From contig JABXJX010000004.1 of the NCBI GenBank assembly GCA_013375375.1, positions 1 through 52,617 on the forward strand: 52,617 nt of DNA, in the 5' to 3' direction. Shown in pieces: positions 30,663 to 39,615 of this stretch. Under the pieces are notes generated by a model. The model saw only the letters and a program-made list of their open reading frames with translations. It made no database searches and had not been told where the DNA came from. Source of the stretch: Desulfobacterales bacterium (GTDB lineage: Bacteria > Desulfobacterota > Desulfobacteria > Desulfobacterales > C00003060). The stretch's first letter is position 1. Each line of letters starts with the position of its first letter. The position numbers and the translations under genes were made by a program.

Positions 30663-31045
30663 GCAGGTAGTATTATGGGTATGATTGACTGTCCCCGGTG
30701 TGGGCAGGAAATATCAGACCAGGCAAAGTCGTGCCCGCACTACGGCTTTAGTGTCGCGGTGGCACGAGCGGGACACTATTTGGAGGGATTTCAGAAGCTC
30801 CACCCAAAGGTATACAGGGCGCTTAAATATCTCTTCATAGTTGTCATATTTGGTGTTGTTTTCTGGTTGCTTACACGGCGCTAATAAAGAAGGAACTTCG
30901 GAGAAGTATCCATGGCAGGTAGATTTGGAAAATATGGTGATTTAAAGCGTAAGGAGCGTTTGCGCAAAGCCCGCCTCAGGCCGCCTGGTCTTCAACAGCG
31001 GGGAAAGAACAAACCCTTAAAAGGGTCTCGAAAGAGCAAGGCCTC
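30663..31045 (+). repeat. Long direct repeat, copy 2
   Basis: Matches 28745-29130 with a few substitutions and an internal loss of about 28 bases between the zinc-ribbon gene and the basic ORF. It marks the right border of the accessory island; the glycosyltransferase cluster begins immediately after. Confidence 0.85.
30675..30884 (+). CDS. Zinc-ribbon membrane-anchored small protein, copy with a lost Cys
   Basis: Same 69-residue protein as 28756-28965, but the second knuckle reads CPHYGFS instead of CPHCGFS, so one zinc ligand is Tyr. The transmembrane helix is unchanged. The loss suggests that this copy is decaying, or that zinc binding is dispensable. Confidence 0.6.
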   Translation: MGMIDCPRCGQEISDQAKSCPHYGFSVAVARAGHYLEGFQKLHPKVYRALKYLFIVVIFGVVFWLLTRR

Positions 31046-31064
31046 AGGAGGGGGACGGAAATGA
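30912..31064 (+). CDS. Small basic protein of the MAGRFGKYGD family, altered C-terminus (50 aa)
   Basis: The first 43 residues match the other copies. After SRKSK the sequence changes to ASGGGRK and stops, because the repeat is joined to different DNA. It is the last of the copies and lies 41 bases before the glycosyltransferase gene. Confidence 0.45.
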   Translation: MAGRFGKYGDLKRKERLRKARLRPPGLQQRGKNKPLKGSRKSKASGGGRK

Positions 31065-31104
31065 TCATGACTATTGACAATAGAATAACTGGGAGGCAGC
31101 CAGC

Positions 31105-33411
31105 ATGGCATCTGTTATTCAGTATCATGAAGGAATCAGCTCGGTTGCCGTAATCGGCAACTATTTACCCCGCCAGTGCGGCATTGCAACATTCACTACT
31201 GATCTTGTTGAGGCCTTATCGAGAGAAGCCCCCGACATAAACTGCTGGGCGGTTGCCATGAATGACAAACCCGAGGGGTATGCGTATCATGAGAAAGTGC
31301 GATTTGAGATCAACCAGAACAAACTTGCCGATTACAGTGTCGCATCGGAATTTCTCAATATCAGCCAGATTGATATTGTCTGCGTGCAGCATGAATATGG
31401 AATTTTCGGCGGACCGGCCGGTAGCCATCTCCTGAAACTTCTTGGAGAGCTTCGCATGCCGGTCGTGACAACGCTGCATACAGTCCTGAGAGATCCAGCC
31501 CCGGAATATCGTGAAGTCATGCGCAAGCTGTGTGATCTGTCCAACAAGCTGATCGTGATGAGCCGGAAGGCATTTGATTTCCTCGAAGATATCTATGCCG
31601 TGCCGGAGGAGAAAATTGCCTTTATCCATCACGGCATTCCGGATACGCCTTTTATTGATCCCAACTACTACAAAGATCAGTTCGGCGTGGAAGGCAAAAA
31701 GGTGCTTCTCACATTCGGCCTGCTTTCTCCAAAAAAGGGCATTGAAAATGTGCTGCAGGCGCTTCCGCTGGTCATCAAGAAACACCCTGATGTTAGCTAT
31801 ATTATCCTGGGAGCAACACATCCGCATATCTTGAAGGCGCATGGGGAGGAATACCGAATCAGCCTGCAGCAGCTCGTGCGTAAACTCGATGTCAGCGATC
31901 ATGTCATTTTTCAAAACCGTTTTGTTGAACTGAAAGAGTTATGTGAATATCTCGGCACCGCTGACATATATGTAACCCCCTATCTTGAAGAGGCCCAGAT
32001 CACTTCCGGGACGCTCGCCTATGCCATGGGCACCGGCAAAGCCGTCATTTCAACCCCGTACTGGTATGCGACCGAGATGCTTGCCGAAGGACGTGGAAGA
32101 ATTGTTCCATTCAGAAACCCTGATGCCCTGGCGGAACAGATCATCGACCTTCTGGACAACGAAACCGACCGGCATACGATACGCAAAAAAGCCTATACAT
32201 TCTGTCGCGAGGCGATCTGGAAGGAGGTAGCCCGAAGATATCTCGAGGTTTTCAGCGAGGCTAAGCTCGAACGTTCCCGGCACCCCCGCCCACGACACTT
32301 ATACATTGAAAACATCAAATCCATCACAAATTTCGAGCTCCCGGAAATGAAGCTTGATCACCTGAAAACCTTTACCGATGATACGGGCATTTTGCAACAT
32401 GCCACCCATACCATCCCCGATCGCAACCATGGCTACTGCATTGATGATAATGCCAGAGCGCTGATGGTTGCTGCCATGGGCCGGAAATACCTGCCCGCAG
32501 ACGGCATGTCCTTCGATTCTCTCAGCAGCCACTATCTCAGCTTCATACAGTATGCCTTCAATGTCGAAACGGGGCGGTTTCGTGATTTTATGACCTATGC
32601 AAGGCAATGGACTGAGGAAGTGGGATCCGAGGATGCTCACGGCAGGGCTCTCTGGGGCCTTGGCAAGGCTGTGGCTTTTCTTGACAATCCCGGACAGCTG
32701 GCAATGAGCACGACCCTCTTCAAGCAGGCGCTGAAGGCTGTCGAGCACTTTGATGCGCCCCGAGCCATCGCTTTTGCCCTGGTGGGCATTCATGCCTATT
32801 TGTATAAATTTTCCGGCGACAGTGAAGTGCGCGGAGTTCGAGAAATCCTTGCAGATAGGCTTTTCAATAAGTTCACGAACAATGCAACAGAAAGCTGGCC
32901 ATGGCTTGAAAGCACCTTAAGCTATGCCAACGGCAAGCTGCCCCATGCCCTGCTCCTGTCCGGCCAATGGATGCAGCGCAGTGATATGATCGATAAGGGG
33001 CTCATATCCCTTAAGTGGCTGCTCACCACCCAGACCGAAGACAACCACTTTGTGCCGATCGGCAATAAAGGATGGTATGAACAAGGCGGCCCCAGGGCTC
33101 GTTTCGACCAGCAGCCCATCGAGGCTAATGCCATGATCGAGGCCTGTGTGGAAGCCTTTAACGTCACCCGGGACAAAACATGGATCGACAGTGCGGTTAT
33201 GTGCTTTAACTGGTTTCTCGGACACAACGATCTGAATATGCCGCTCTATGATCCCAAGACCGGGGGCTGCCGCGACGGTCTGATGGCTGACGGCATTAAC
33301 CAGAATGAAGGGGCCGAGTCGTCGCTTGCCTGGCTGCTTTCGCTTATAGCCTTGCAAAAGCTTTATGCCGACGAGATTTTAAAACAATCATCGTCCCAAT
33401 CAACCGGTTAA
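31105..33411 (+). CDS. GT4 glycosyltransferase with C-terminal alpha-toroid-like domain
   Basis: 768 residues. Residues 1-390 form a GT-B family 4 transferase: IGNYLPRQCGIATFT near the start, VQHEYGIFGGPAG, FGLLSPKKGIENVL, and the acceptor/donor region EEAQITSGTLAYAMGTGKAV. Residues about 400-768 form a helical domain (TFTDDTGILQHATHTIPDRN and HGYCIDDNARALM) like (alpha/alpha) barrel enzymes; such fusions accompany GH130 genes. GGGAGG at about 31091 supports the start. It is first in a four-gene cluster for a mannose-type glycan; sugar identity is inferred. Confidence 0.85.
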   Translation: MASVIQYHEGISSVAVIGNYLPRQCGIATFTTDLVEALSREAPDINCWAVAMNDKPEGYAYHEKVRFEINQNKLADYSVASEFLNISQIDIVCVQHEYGIFGGPAGSHLLKLLGELRMPVVTTLHTVLRDPAPEYREVMRKLCDLSNKLIVMSRKAFDFLEDIYAVPEEKIAFIHHGIPDTPFIDPNYYKDQFGVEGKKVLLTFGLLSPKKGIENVLQALPLVIKKHPDVSYIILGATHPHILKAHGEEYRISLQQLVRKLDVSDHVIFQNRFVELKELCEYLGTADIYVTPYLEEAQITSGTLAYAMGTGKAVISTPYWYATEMLAEGRGRIVPFRNPDALAEQIIDLLDNETDRHTIRKKAYTFCREAIWKEVARRYLEVFSEAKLERSRHPRPRHLYIENIKSITNFELPEMKLDHLKTFTDDTGILQHATHTIPDRNHGYCIDDNARALMVAAMGRKYLPADGMSFDSLSSHYLSFIQYAFNVETGRFRDFMTYARQWTEEVGSEDAHGRALWGLGKAVAFLDNPGQLAMSTTLFKQALKAVEHFDAPRAIAFALVGIHAYLYKFSGDSEVRGVREILADRLFNKFTNNATESWPWLESTLSYANGKLPHALLLSGQWMQRSDMIDKGLISLKWLLTTQTEDNHFVPIGNKGWYEQGGPRARFDQQPIEANAMIEACVEAFNVTRDKTWIDSAVMCFNWFLGHNDLNMPLYDPKTGGCRDGLMADGINQNEGAESSLAWLLSLIALQKLYADEILKQSSSQSTG

Positions 33412-33420
33412 CATAAAGGG

Positions 33421-33590
33421 TTGATGAACTCGCAAAAAGTCGTCAATTGGACGGCACAGTAAAAAGCTCCAGATGCAAGGCGCGCTAGTCTTGAGGAATG
33501 AGGTCCGCCTCAGGCGGATCGCAATGACGAAAGATGAAGCGCAACGCCGCAGATGGACTTTTTACGAAGCCGTAAAGGGTTTTAGATATG
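33421..33590. repeat. Inverted-repeat element with AAAAAGTC/GACTTTTT ends
   Basis: AAAAAGTC at 33434-33441 and GACTTTTT at 33556-33563 face each other across about 110 bases that contain a GAGGTCCGCCTCAGGCGGATC-type palindrome centre. No gene was supported. It fills the gap between the two glycosyltransferases. Confidence 0.6.
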
Positions 33591-34610
33591 CGCATTGCAG
33601 TGCTCTCGCCGATTGCCTGGCGCACGCCGCCGCGACACTACGGTCCGTGGGAGAGCGTGGTCTCCCTTTTGACCGAAGGGCTGGTATCGCGAGGCTATGA
33701 TGTTACCCTTTTTGCGACCGGTGATTCAAAAACAAGCGGCAAGCTGCATGCCGTTTGCAAGCAAGGCTATGAAGAAGACCGCTCTGTGATGCCAAAAGTA
33801 TGGGAGTGCCTGCACATTTCGGAACTCTTTGAGCATGCTGAAGATTTCGATATTATACATAACAATTTTGACTTTTTGCCCTTGACCTATACCGGCCTTA
33901 TCACCACCCCGGTCGTTACCACCATTCACGGCTTTTCATCGCCCGGGATTCTGCCGGTTTATAAAAAATACAACCGCAAGGTGTTCTATGTTTCCATCAG
34001 CGATGCCGACCGGTCGCCGGAGCTTGACTATATAAAAACCATCCATCACGGCATAGATATAAAGCAGTTTGATTTTCAGCCTGAGCCGGACGATTACCTG
34101 CTTTTTTTCGGGCGCATTCACCATGACAAGGGTGCCAGAGAGGCCCTTGAAATTGCCAGGGGCTGCAATAAAAAGCTGATATTGGCGGGAATCATGCAAG
34201 ACGAAGCCTACTATCACCAGTACGTCGAACCGCACCTGGACAACCGAAATGCGGTCTACGTCGGTCCCGCCGGGCCGGTGCAGCGCAACCAGCTGCTTGG
34301 CAAGGCATACGCGCTTCTGCACCCCATAAATTTCAATGAGCCTTTCGGCCTGTCCGTTATTGAGTCCATGGCCTGCGGCACCCCGGTGATCGCCTTTAAC
34401 AAGGGGAGCATGCCCGAGTTGATCGAGCATGGCAAAAACGGCTTCCTGGTTTCGGGCTGCGAAGAGGCTGTTGAACATGTAGTCAGGATAAAGGATATAA
34501 ATAGATCGGACTGTCGCCGGACGGTCGAAGACCGCTTTACCGCAGACAGTATGGTCGAGAAATATATAGACGTTTACACACAGGTGCTTGAAAAGGCACC
34601 TAAGTATTAG
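33588..34610 (+). CDS. GT4 glycosyltransferase
   Basis: 340 residues of GT-B fold: MRIAVLSPIAWRTPPRHYGP and WESVVSLLTEGL at the N-terminus, FFGRIHHDKGAREAL in the linker, and the donor-binding INFNEPFGLSVIESMACG with the E-x7-E motif. PPRHYGPWE is typical of the subgroup next to GH130 genes. The start codon is in the right end of the repeat element above; GTAAAGGGTTTTAGAT precedes it with weak RBS character. Confidence 0.87.
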   Translation: MRIAVLSPIAWRTPPRHYGPWESVVSLLTEGLVSRGYDVTLFATGDSKTSGKLHAVCKQGYEEDRSVMPKVWECLHISELFEHAEDFDIIHNNFDFLPLTYTGLITTPVVTTIHGFSSPGILPVYKKYNRKVFYVSISDADRSPELDYIKTIHHGIDIKQFDFQPEPDDYLLFFGRIHHDKGAREALEIARGCNKKLILAGIMQDEAYYHQYVEPHLDNRNAVYVGPAGPVQRNQLLGKAYALLHPINFNEPFGLSVIESMACGTPVIAFNKGSMPELIEHGKNGFLVSGCEEAVEHVVRIKDINRSDCRRTVEDRFTADSMVEKYIDVYTQVLEKAPKY

Positions 34611-34690
34611 CTGACAGCCAGGTGATGCTCCACGCGGTCCCGATGAATCGGGACAGGGCATGCGCGGCACGCTCCAGGCAATCAAAATTG

Positions 34691-34830
34691 AGGGTGCCTC
34701 TAAAAATTAGGATACCGGCCCGAGTTCAAGGCATGCGAAAATTTTAACCGCAGGAATACTCATAGTATTTCGAGGATTACAATTTGAGCATAACGCAGAA
34801 ATCGAGTTGATAGACAATTTTTAGAGGTGG
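34691..34830. repeat. Inverted-repeat element with CCTCTAAAAATT ends
   Basis: CCTCTAAAAATT at 34697-34708 is exactly complementary to AATTTTTAGAGG at 34816-34827. Flanking bases extend the match loosely. The right arm's AGAGGTGG sits where an RBS for the next gene could be (starts at 34827 or 34833). Confidence 0.75.
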
Positions 34831-34862
34831 CCTTGAGCATCGATAATGATAAGGTGCAGGAC

Positions 34863-35807
34863 ATGAACAGAAAAGACCCCCTTGTGAAGCGATATGACGG
34901 GAACCCCATCCTTACCAGGGATGACGTCCCCTACCCGGTAGCCACTGTTCACAATGCCGGGGTTATTAAACACAATGACCGGTATATAATGCTTTTCAGG
35001 TCACATCTCCACAACGGCCGCTCTGTAATCGGCCGGGCTGAAAGCGCAGACGGTTTTTCCTTTTCTGTTCATCCCGAGCCGTTCCTTGTGCCGTCACACG
35101 ATGGCAGCATATTTGCCGAATACGAAGAGTTCGGGGTGGAGGACCTCCGCATAAACCCCGTGGATGGCGAATATCTTCTTGCCTACAATGCATACTCCCG
35201 GCATGGGGTGCGCATAGCACTTGCCCGGACAAAGGACTTTAAGAACATTGAGCGAATCTCGCTAATAACCCAGGCCGACCTTCGCAACGTCGTCATTTTT
35301 CCTGTAAAGTTCGGTAGCCGGTATGCGCGTCTTGACCGGCCGCATTCCGAAATCTCACCCTGGTCTATCTGGATTTCCTATTCCCCGGACCTGGTTCACT
35401 GGGGCGATTCACGGGTGATTATGAAGCCGGTTCCCTATCACTGGGATGAAATGAAAATCGGGCCCGGCGCACCGCCCTTCAAAACCGACAAGGGCTGGCT
35501 GCATATTTACCATGGAGTCTTTAAGACTATGGCCGGGGCGGTGTATCGCCTTGGCGCGGCCCTGCACAGTCTTAATGATCCGGCAAGAATCATCGGCGTT
35601 TCCGATCACTGGATACTGCAGCCCGAAGATCCCTGGGAGGTGAGCGGCTATGTGCCCAATGTTGTTTTTACCTGCGGCGCCGTTCCTGAAGACGACGGTA
35701 CGGTAAAAATATACTGGGGCGGTGCTGATACCGTCATGTGCGCCGGCACGGCAGTGATTGATGACCTGGTGCAGTTATGTCTGACAGATACCAGGTCAGC
35801 GCTGTAA
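34863..35807 (+). CDS. GH130 family glycoside phosphorylase/hydrolase (about 314 aa)
   Basis: GH130 pattern: YDGNPILTRDDVPYPVATVH near the start, NAGVIKHNDRY, RSVIGRAES, YEEFGVEDLRI (general Asp), SPWSIWISYS, and the phosphate-side GPGAPPFKTDKGWLHIYHG. Members cleave beta-mannosidic bonds with phosphate to give mannose 1-phosphate. ATG 34863 is preferred because the family usually starts close to NPIL; GTG 34827 and TTG 34833 are in frame and lie in the repeat arm. The product is cytoplasmic with no signal. Confidence 0.85.
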   Translation: MNRKDPLVKRYDGNPILTRDDVPYPVATVHNAGVIKHNDRYIMLFRSHLHNGRSVIGRAESADGFSFSVHPEPFLVPSHDGSIFAEYEEFGVEDLRINPVDGEYLLAYNAYSRHGVRIALARTKDFKNIERISLITQADLRNVVIFPVKFGSRYARLDRPHSEISPWSIWISYSPDLVHWGDSRVIMKPVPYHWDEMKIGPGAPPFKTDKGWLHIYHGVFKTMAGAVYRLGAALHSLNDPARIIGVSDHWILQPEDPWEVSGYVPNVVFTCGAVPEDDGTVKIYWGGADTVMCAGTAVIDDLVQLCLTDTRSAL

Positions 35808-35859
35808 GAAAGCAAAGGGACATTTTCAAATCAACATATTCATCAAGGAGTCATGTCTG

Positions 35860-37338
35860 ATGCCAGAAAAAATACTATCGCGTCCAAGAATCAAACGTAA
35901 AAAGACAAGAATTGAGGGGGACGCTTCACGCGTTATAACCCGCACTCATATTCCCCACGGCGCGCATCGCATACCCAAAATCATTCAACGCATAGTGGAC
36001 TTGCCTGACACGACGGCCGAAGATCTTCTTGCACAAATAATGCTTGATTTTTCCGGGCGGCACAAAGACATCAGACGAGTTTTTGAGCGTAGCCTGAATG
36101 AGGTAAGAGATCATGTTCCTCGGGATGCCGTGCTCAGCGGGACCAAAAGGGCTCTCATCGGGGCCTATTTTACGATGGAGTACTCCATTGAATCGGCTGC
36201 CCTTTTTAACCCGTCAATCGTCCTCCACCCTGATCAAAGCCATCTGGACAAAGGCAGCTTGCGCTTTATCATGAGCCTGAGGGCAATCGGCGAAGGTCAT
36301 GTTTCCTCTATTGTATTTCGCAGCGGCGTCCTTGACCGGGACAATACGTTTATCTTCGACCCGACCAGCGATTATGTCGAAAGGCCGGACGCCCGTTTAA
36401 ATCCGGTTTACGACCGGCACCTCTTCCAGCTGAAGCTCGACGAAATGGAGGCCTCCAATGGCATAACAGCTCGTATTCTTGACCAGTTACCGGAAGATTT
36501 CACCTATGATGATTTAAATGAAAAAATCCGAGCGCTTCGCGAAAGACCCATTTCCTCTGAGGCGCGCCAAAACGCAACCTTCGAAATCATGTACTGGCTT
36601 GCCAATTCCAATTATGAGATGAATTTCCGACCCGATCACAAAATATCCGAACGGGTTATCTTTCCAGTTTCGGAAAACGAAAGCAGCGGCATTGAAGACG
36701 CCCGGTTCGTGCAATTTCTTGATGACAACGGTGAGGGCACCTATTATGCGACCTATACGGCTTATAATGGTTTTACAATCCTCCCGCAGCTGATTGAAAC
36801 AAAGGATTTTATCAAATTTAAAGTTATGACGCTCAACGGCAAAGCCATACAAAACAAGGGGATGGCTCTTTTTCCTCGTAGAATTGACGGCAGCTACGTT
36901 ATGCTCTCGCGCCAGGACGGTGAAAATAGTCATATCATGTTCTCAGACAATATCCATTTCTGGCAGGAGTCAGAAATCATCCAGGAGCCAACATGGCCCT
37001 GGGAATTCATTCAGATCGGCAACTGCGGCTCACCGCTGGAAACCGATAAAGGCTGGATTGTGCTCACCCACGGTGTCGGGCCCATGCGGCAGTATTGCAT
37101 CGGCGCCATGCTGCTTGATCTTGAAAACCCGGCAAGAATCATCGCCCGCCTTGAAGAGCCGTTACTTACCCCACGCGAGGAAGAGCGCGAGGGGTATGTC
37201 CCCAATGTCGTCTATACCTGCGGCGCGATTTTCCATCATGACGACCTCGTCATCCCCTATGGCATGTCTGATATTACATGCGGCATAGCAACTGTTAAAG
37301 TAAGCGAATTGATTAACTGCATGCAAACGGTAGCTTGA
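35860..37338 (+). CDS. GH130 family glycoside phosphorylase/hydrolase, long form (492 aa)
   Basis: AAGGAG at 35845-35850 supports ATG 35860. The N-terminal about 200 residues are an extension (starting MPEKILSRPRIKRKK), and the catalytic part holds SGIEDARFVQF, ATYTAYNG, FIQIGNCGSPLETDKGW and REGYVPNVVYTCGA. The family motif GNCGSP replaces GPGAPP of its neighbour, so the two enzymes probably act on different linkages or sizes. It ends the four-gene cluster. Confidence 0.85.
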   Translation: MPEKILSRPRIKRKKTRIEGDASRVITRTHIPHGAHRIPKIIQRIVDLPDTTAEDLLAQIMLDFSGRHKDIRRVFERSLNEVRDHVPRDAVLSGTKRALIGAYFTMEYSIESAALFNPSIVLHPDQSHLDKGSLRFIMSLRAIGEGHVSSIVFRSGVLDRDNTFIFDPTSDYVERPDARLNPVYDRHLFQLKLDEMEASNGITARILDQLPEDFTYDDLNEKIRALRERPISSEARQNATFEIMYWLANSNYEMNFRPDHKISERVIFPVSENESSGIEDARFVQFLDDNGEGTYYATYTAYNGFTILPQLIETKDFIKFKVMTLNGKAIQNKGMALFPRRIDGSYVMLSRQDGENSHIMFSDNIHFWQESEIIQEPTWPWEFIQIGNCGSPLETDKGWIVLTHGVGPMRQYCIGAMLLDLENPARIIARLEEPLLTPREEEREGYVPNVVYTCGAIFHHDDLVIPYGMSDITCGIATVKVSELINCMQTVA

Positions 37339-37369
37339 TGATCTTGGGGGACTAGTCCTTTTACTATGG

Positions 37370-37625
37370 GGGACATCTTTAGTTTTCCAGTTTCCAGGCA
37401 ATCCTTTTAGAGCCGGTTCTTGATGGCAAGAAAGTCGAAGATAGAGGCACCTGGGGAAGCCCCGTGCGGAAGCACGGGGAGGCTTCACATTCGGCATTGT
37501 AAGTATGTCGAACAAGTTTGAAGAATGACTAAAATCCATCCTTTTGGGAGGAGATTTTCTTATGGGGAAAGTTTGGGGACGCCCTTTAGTTTTACAGTTT
37601 CCAAGAGGTTTGACCCCATCTATCT
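37370..37625 (+). repeat. Truncated basic-ORF-repeat fragments plus half palindrome
   Basis: CTTTAGTTTTCCAGTTTCCA, AATCCTTTTAGAGCCGGTTC and GATGGCAAGAAAGTCGAAG match the element at 46610-46680. A second piece is CCCTTTAGTTTTACAGTTTCC near 37583. The right end GGTTTGACCCCATCTATC (from about 37607) is the 3' arm of the 85-bp element. No gene is supported in 37339-37647. Confidence 0.7.
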
Positions 37626-37647
37626 AAATGAAAAAGGAGACGGTTAA

Positions 37648-38610
37648 ATGATCGAGGAGATTACCGCGCAAGAGCTTAACACAGAAAACTTCATCGATGA
37701 GAAGGTTAAAGAAATCCAACAAGTTGTTAGGGACGGAATGGCGATCAATGCACTCTCGGGAGGCGTCGATTCATCCACGGTCACGATGCTCGGCCATCGC
37801 GCCCTGGGGGACCGCCTTAAGACCGTGTTTATCGAAAACGGTCTTATGCGTGAGGGAGAGTCCGAAAAGGTTGTCGGTCTTTTTAAAAAGCTTGGGGTCA
37901 CGGTTGACGTTGTCGATGCACAAAAAGAATTCTTTGCCGCACTCGAAGGCATCACGGATCCGGAAGAGAAGCGCGAAGCGATTACCCAGGCTTTTTACCG
38001 AGACGTATTCGGACGCCTCGTTAAGGAAAGTGGCGCACAACACCTTCTCCAGGGAACCATATTGACCGATATCGACGAAACCGTCGCAGGGATAAAACGG
38101 CAACACAATGTCTTTGAGCAGCTCGGAATCGACCCGGAAGAGGCTTTTGGCTATCACATCATCGAACCGCTCATTCAGCTTCGCAAAGACGGCGTTAGAA
38201 AAGTTGGTGAGGCTCTGGGGCTCCCGGCAGAGGCCTTTGACCGCATTCCATTCCCGGGTCCGGCACTCGCGGCACGTGTGATCGGTGAAATAACCCCGGA
38301 GCGCATCGAGACGGTTCGAAAGGCAACCGTTGTGGTCGAACGGTTGCTCAAGGACACGGGTGCATTCCAGTATATGGCGATCCTGCATAAAGACCGTCTG
38401 ACCGGCATGCGTGACGGATTGCGTGATTTTGGTCAGCAGATCGAGGTGCGTTGCTGGGAGAGTATCGACGCGCGGGTCGCAACACCGACACCGCTTTCTT
38501 TCAAAATCCTCGAGGAACTCGCCAGCGAGATTATCCGCGATGTGCCAGGTATCGTCAGTGTCACGTACAACATAGCCCCGAAACCCCCTTCAACGATCGA
38601 AGCGGTCTGA
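37648..38610 (+). CDS. guaA: GMP synthase ATP-pyrophosphatase subunit, stand-alone (GuaA C-terminal part)
   Basis: 320 residues with the ATP-PPase loop ALSGGVDSSTV (about 34-44), FIENGLMREGE, LLQGTILTDIDET, and the dimerisation end RIPFPGPALAARVIGE, TYNIAPKPPSTIEA. It converts XMP to GMP. The glutamine amidotransferase domain is missing, so it resembles the two-subunit archaeal type, with the amidotransferase encoded elsewhere; free ammonia is the alternative. AAAGGAG precedes ATG 37648. Confidence 0.87.
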   Translation: MIEEITAQELNTENFIDEKVKEIQQVVRDGMAINALSGGVDSSTVTMLGHRALGDRLKTVFIENGLMREGESEKVVGLFKKLGVTVDVVDAQKEFFAALEGITDPEEKREAITQAFYRDVFGRLVKESGAQHLLQGTILTDIDETVAGIKRQHNVFEQLGIDPEEAFGYHIIEPLIQLRKDGVRKVGEALGLPAEAFDRIPFPGPALAARVIGEITPERIETVRKATVVVERLLKDTGAFQYMAILHKDRLTGMRDGLRDFGQQIEVRCWESIDARVATPTPLSFKILEELASEIIRDVPGIVSVTYNIAPKPPSTIEAV

Positions 38611-38620
38611 CAGTAACGTA

Positions 38621-38845
38621 AAGGGGTCAAGTCTACGCTTGACTCTTAGTCAGGAAGGGGAGAGAGACCCGGTTCATGATGGCAAGAAAAAGGGTCCCGA
38701 AAGAGCAAAGTGCCACGCGGAGTTCAAACGGAAGAGCGATAAAAAAGGATCAAATGTTGAAGAAACAAGAGGGGTCAGACCTACACATTTGACAAAAATC
38801 AGTTTCTGTCAAGGCAAGAAGAACAGGGTCACATCTTAAATATTA
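38621..38845 (+). repeat. Chain of three repeat fragments
   Basis: From 38623 GGGGTCAAGTCTACGCTTGA (as at 27628 and 40700), then from 38675 the truncated basic-ORF repeat with GAAAGAGCAAAGTGCC, then 38771 GGGGTCAGACCTACACATTT, and finally 38826 AGGGTCACATCTTAAA (half of 4402-4461). It shows four element types joined in series. The open frame 38639-38839 is built only from these and is not called. Confidence 0.8.
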
Positions 38846-38964
38846 ACTATCTTTTAAGGAGTGCAGATAAGGCTATTTGACCACTACTGGCATGTCTGGG
38901 AAACGTTGAGCAATGCGAAGGGCTTGCTTGGCCCGATCTTCGATAATCTACGAGAGGTGCTGGT

Positions 38965-39615
38965 TTGAAAAAGGGTGAACGTTATGATGTCTCCGGCCTA
39001 ATCGAAGCACAATATGAGCCGGGTTCTAACAATACGGTTCTTAGGAATCTTTTTGGAATTATTGATCCACATGAGATGGATCGGGTGGAGGTAAGGTCGT
39101 TAGCTAAAACAACGGATATTTTCATTCGAGAATATGATCAGGAGCATCAGTTTAGCGCGACAGATATTTGCAGCTTTCATAAAACATGGCTAGGTGAGAT
39201 ATATGAATGGGCCGGCAGATATCGTAACGTAAACATAACCAAAGATGATTTCACATTCGCAATGGCTGCTCAGATCCCTAAGCTAATGGAGCAATTTGAA
39301 CAGAACCAGTTGGCCCGATATACGCCTTGCATATTCAAAAATCGGGAAGAAATTATTAAGGCGCTGGCAGAGGTCCATACGGAGCTGTTGTTGATTCATC
39401 CTTTTCGGGATGGCAATGGAAGAGTTGCGCGACTATTGTCCACGCTAATGGCATTACAAGCAGGACTGCCACTTTTAGATTTCAGTTTAATTGGTGAGCA
39501 CGGGAAACAGGAATATATTACAGCGGTACAGGCGGGCATGAATAGAGATTACCAGCCCATGGAAGCTTTATTTTCAGAGATCATTGAGAAGTCGCTTTCT
39601 GCTTCGGTGGGGTAA
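38965..39615 (+). CDS. Fic family AMPylase-like protein
   Basis: 216 residues with the catalytic Fic motif HPFRDGNGR (His145) and the flap region before it. The start is TTG 38965, after GAGAGGTG at 38952-38959; no nearby ATG fits. No inhibitory S/T-x3-E-G/N helix is visible at its own ends, so its inhibitor would be separate; a convergent ORF at 39581-39781 carries a candidate. Probable role: AMP transfer to a target protein, possibly a toxin. Confidence 0.87.
   Translation: MKKGERYDVSGLIEAQYEPGSNNTVLRNLFGIIDPHEMDRVEVRSLAKTTDIFIREYDQEHQFSATDICSFHKTWLGEIYEWAGRYRNVNITKDDFTFAMAAQIPKLMEQFEQNQLARYTPCIFKNREEIIKALAEVHTELLLIHPFRDGNGRVARLLSTLMALQAGLPLLDFSLIGEHGKQEYITAVQAGMNRDYQPMEALFSEIIEKSLSASVG

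Noticed and set aside
17001..31064. Integron cassette array (genes separated by a repeated element)
   Set aside because: Repeats at gene ends look like attC punctuation, but no GTTRRRY core sites, no conserved pairing and no integrase were seen, and gene orientation is mixed.
33473..33700. 75-codon + strand frame across the repeat and GT4 start
   Set aside because: It mixes repeat sequence with another frame of the glycosyltransferase.
38639..38839. 66-codon open frame
   Set aside because: It is made only of joined repeat fragments and has no RBS or conserved pattern.
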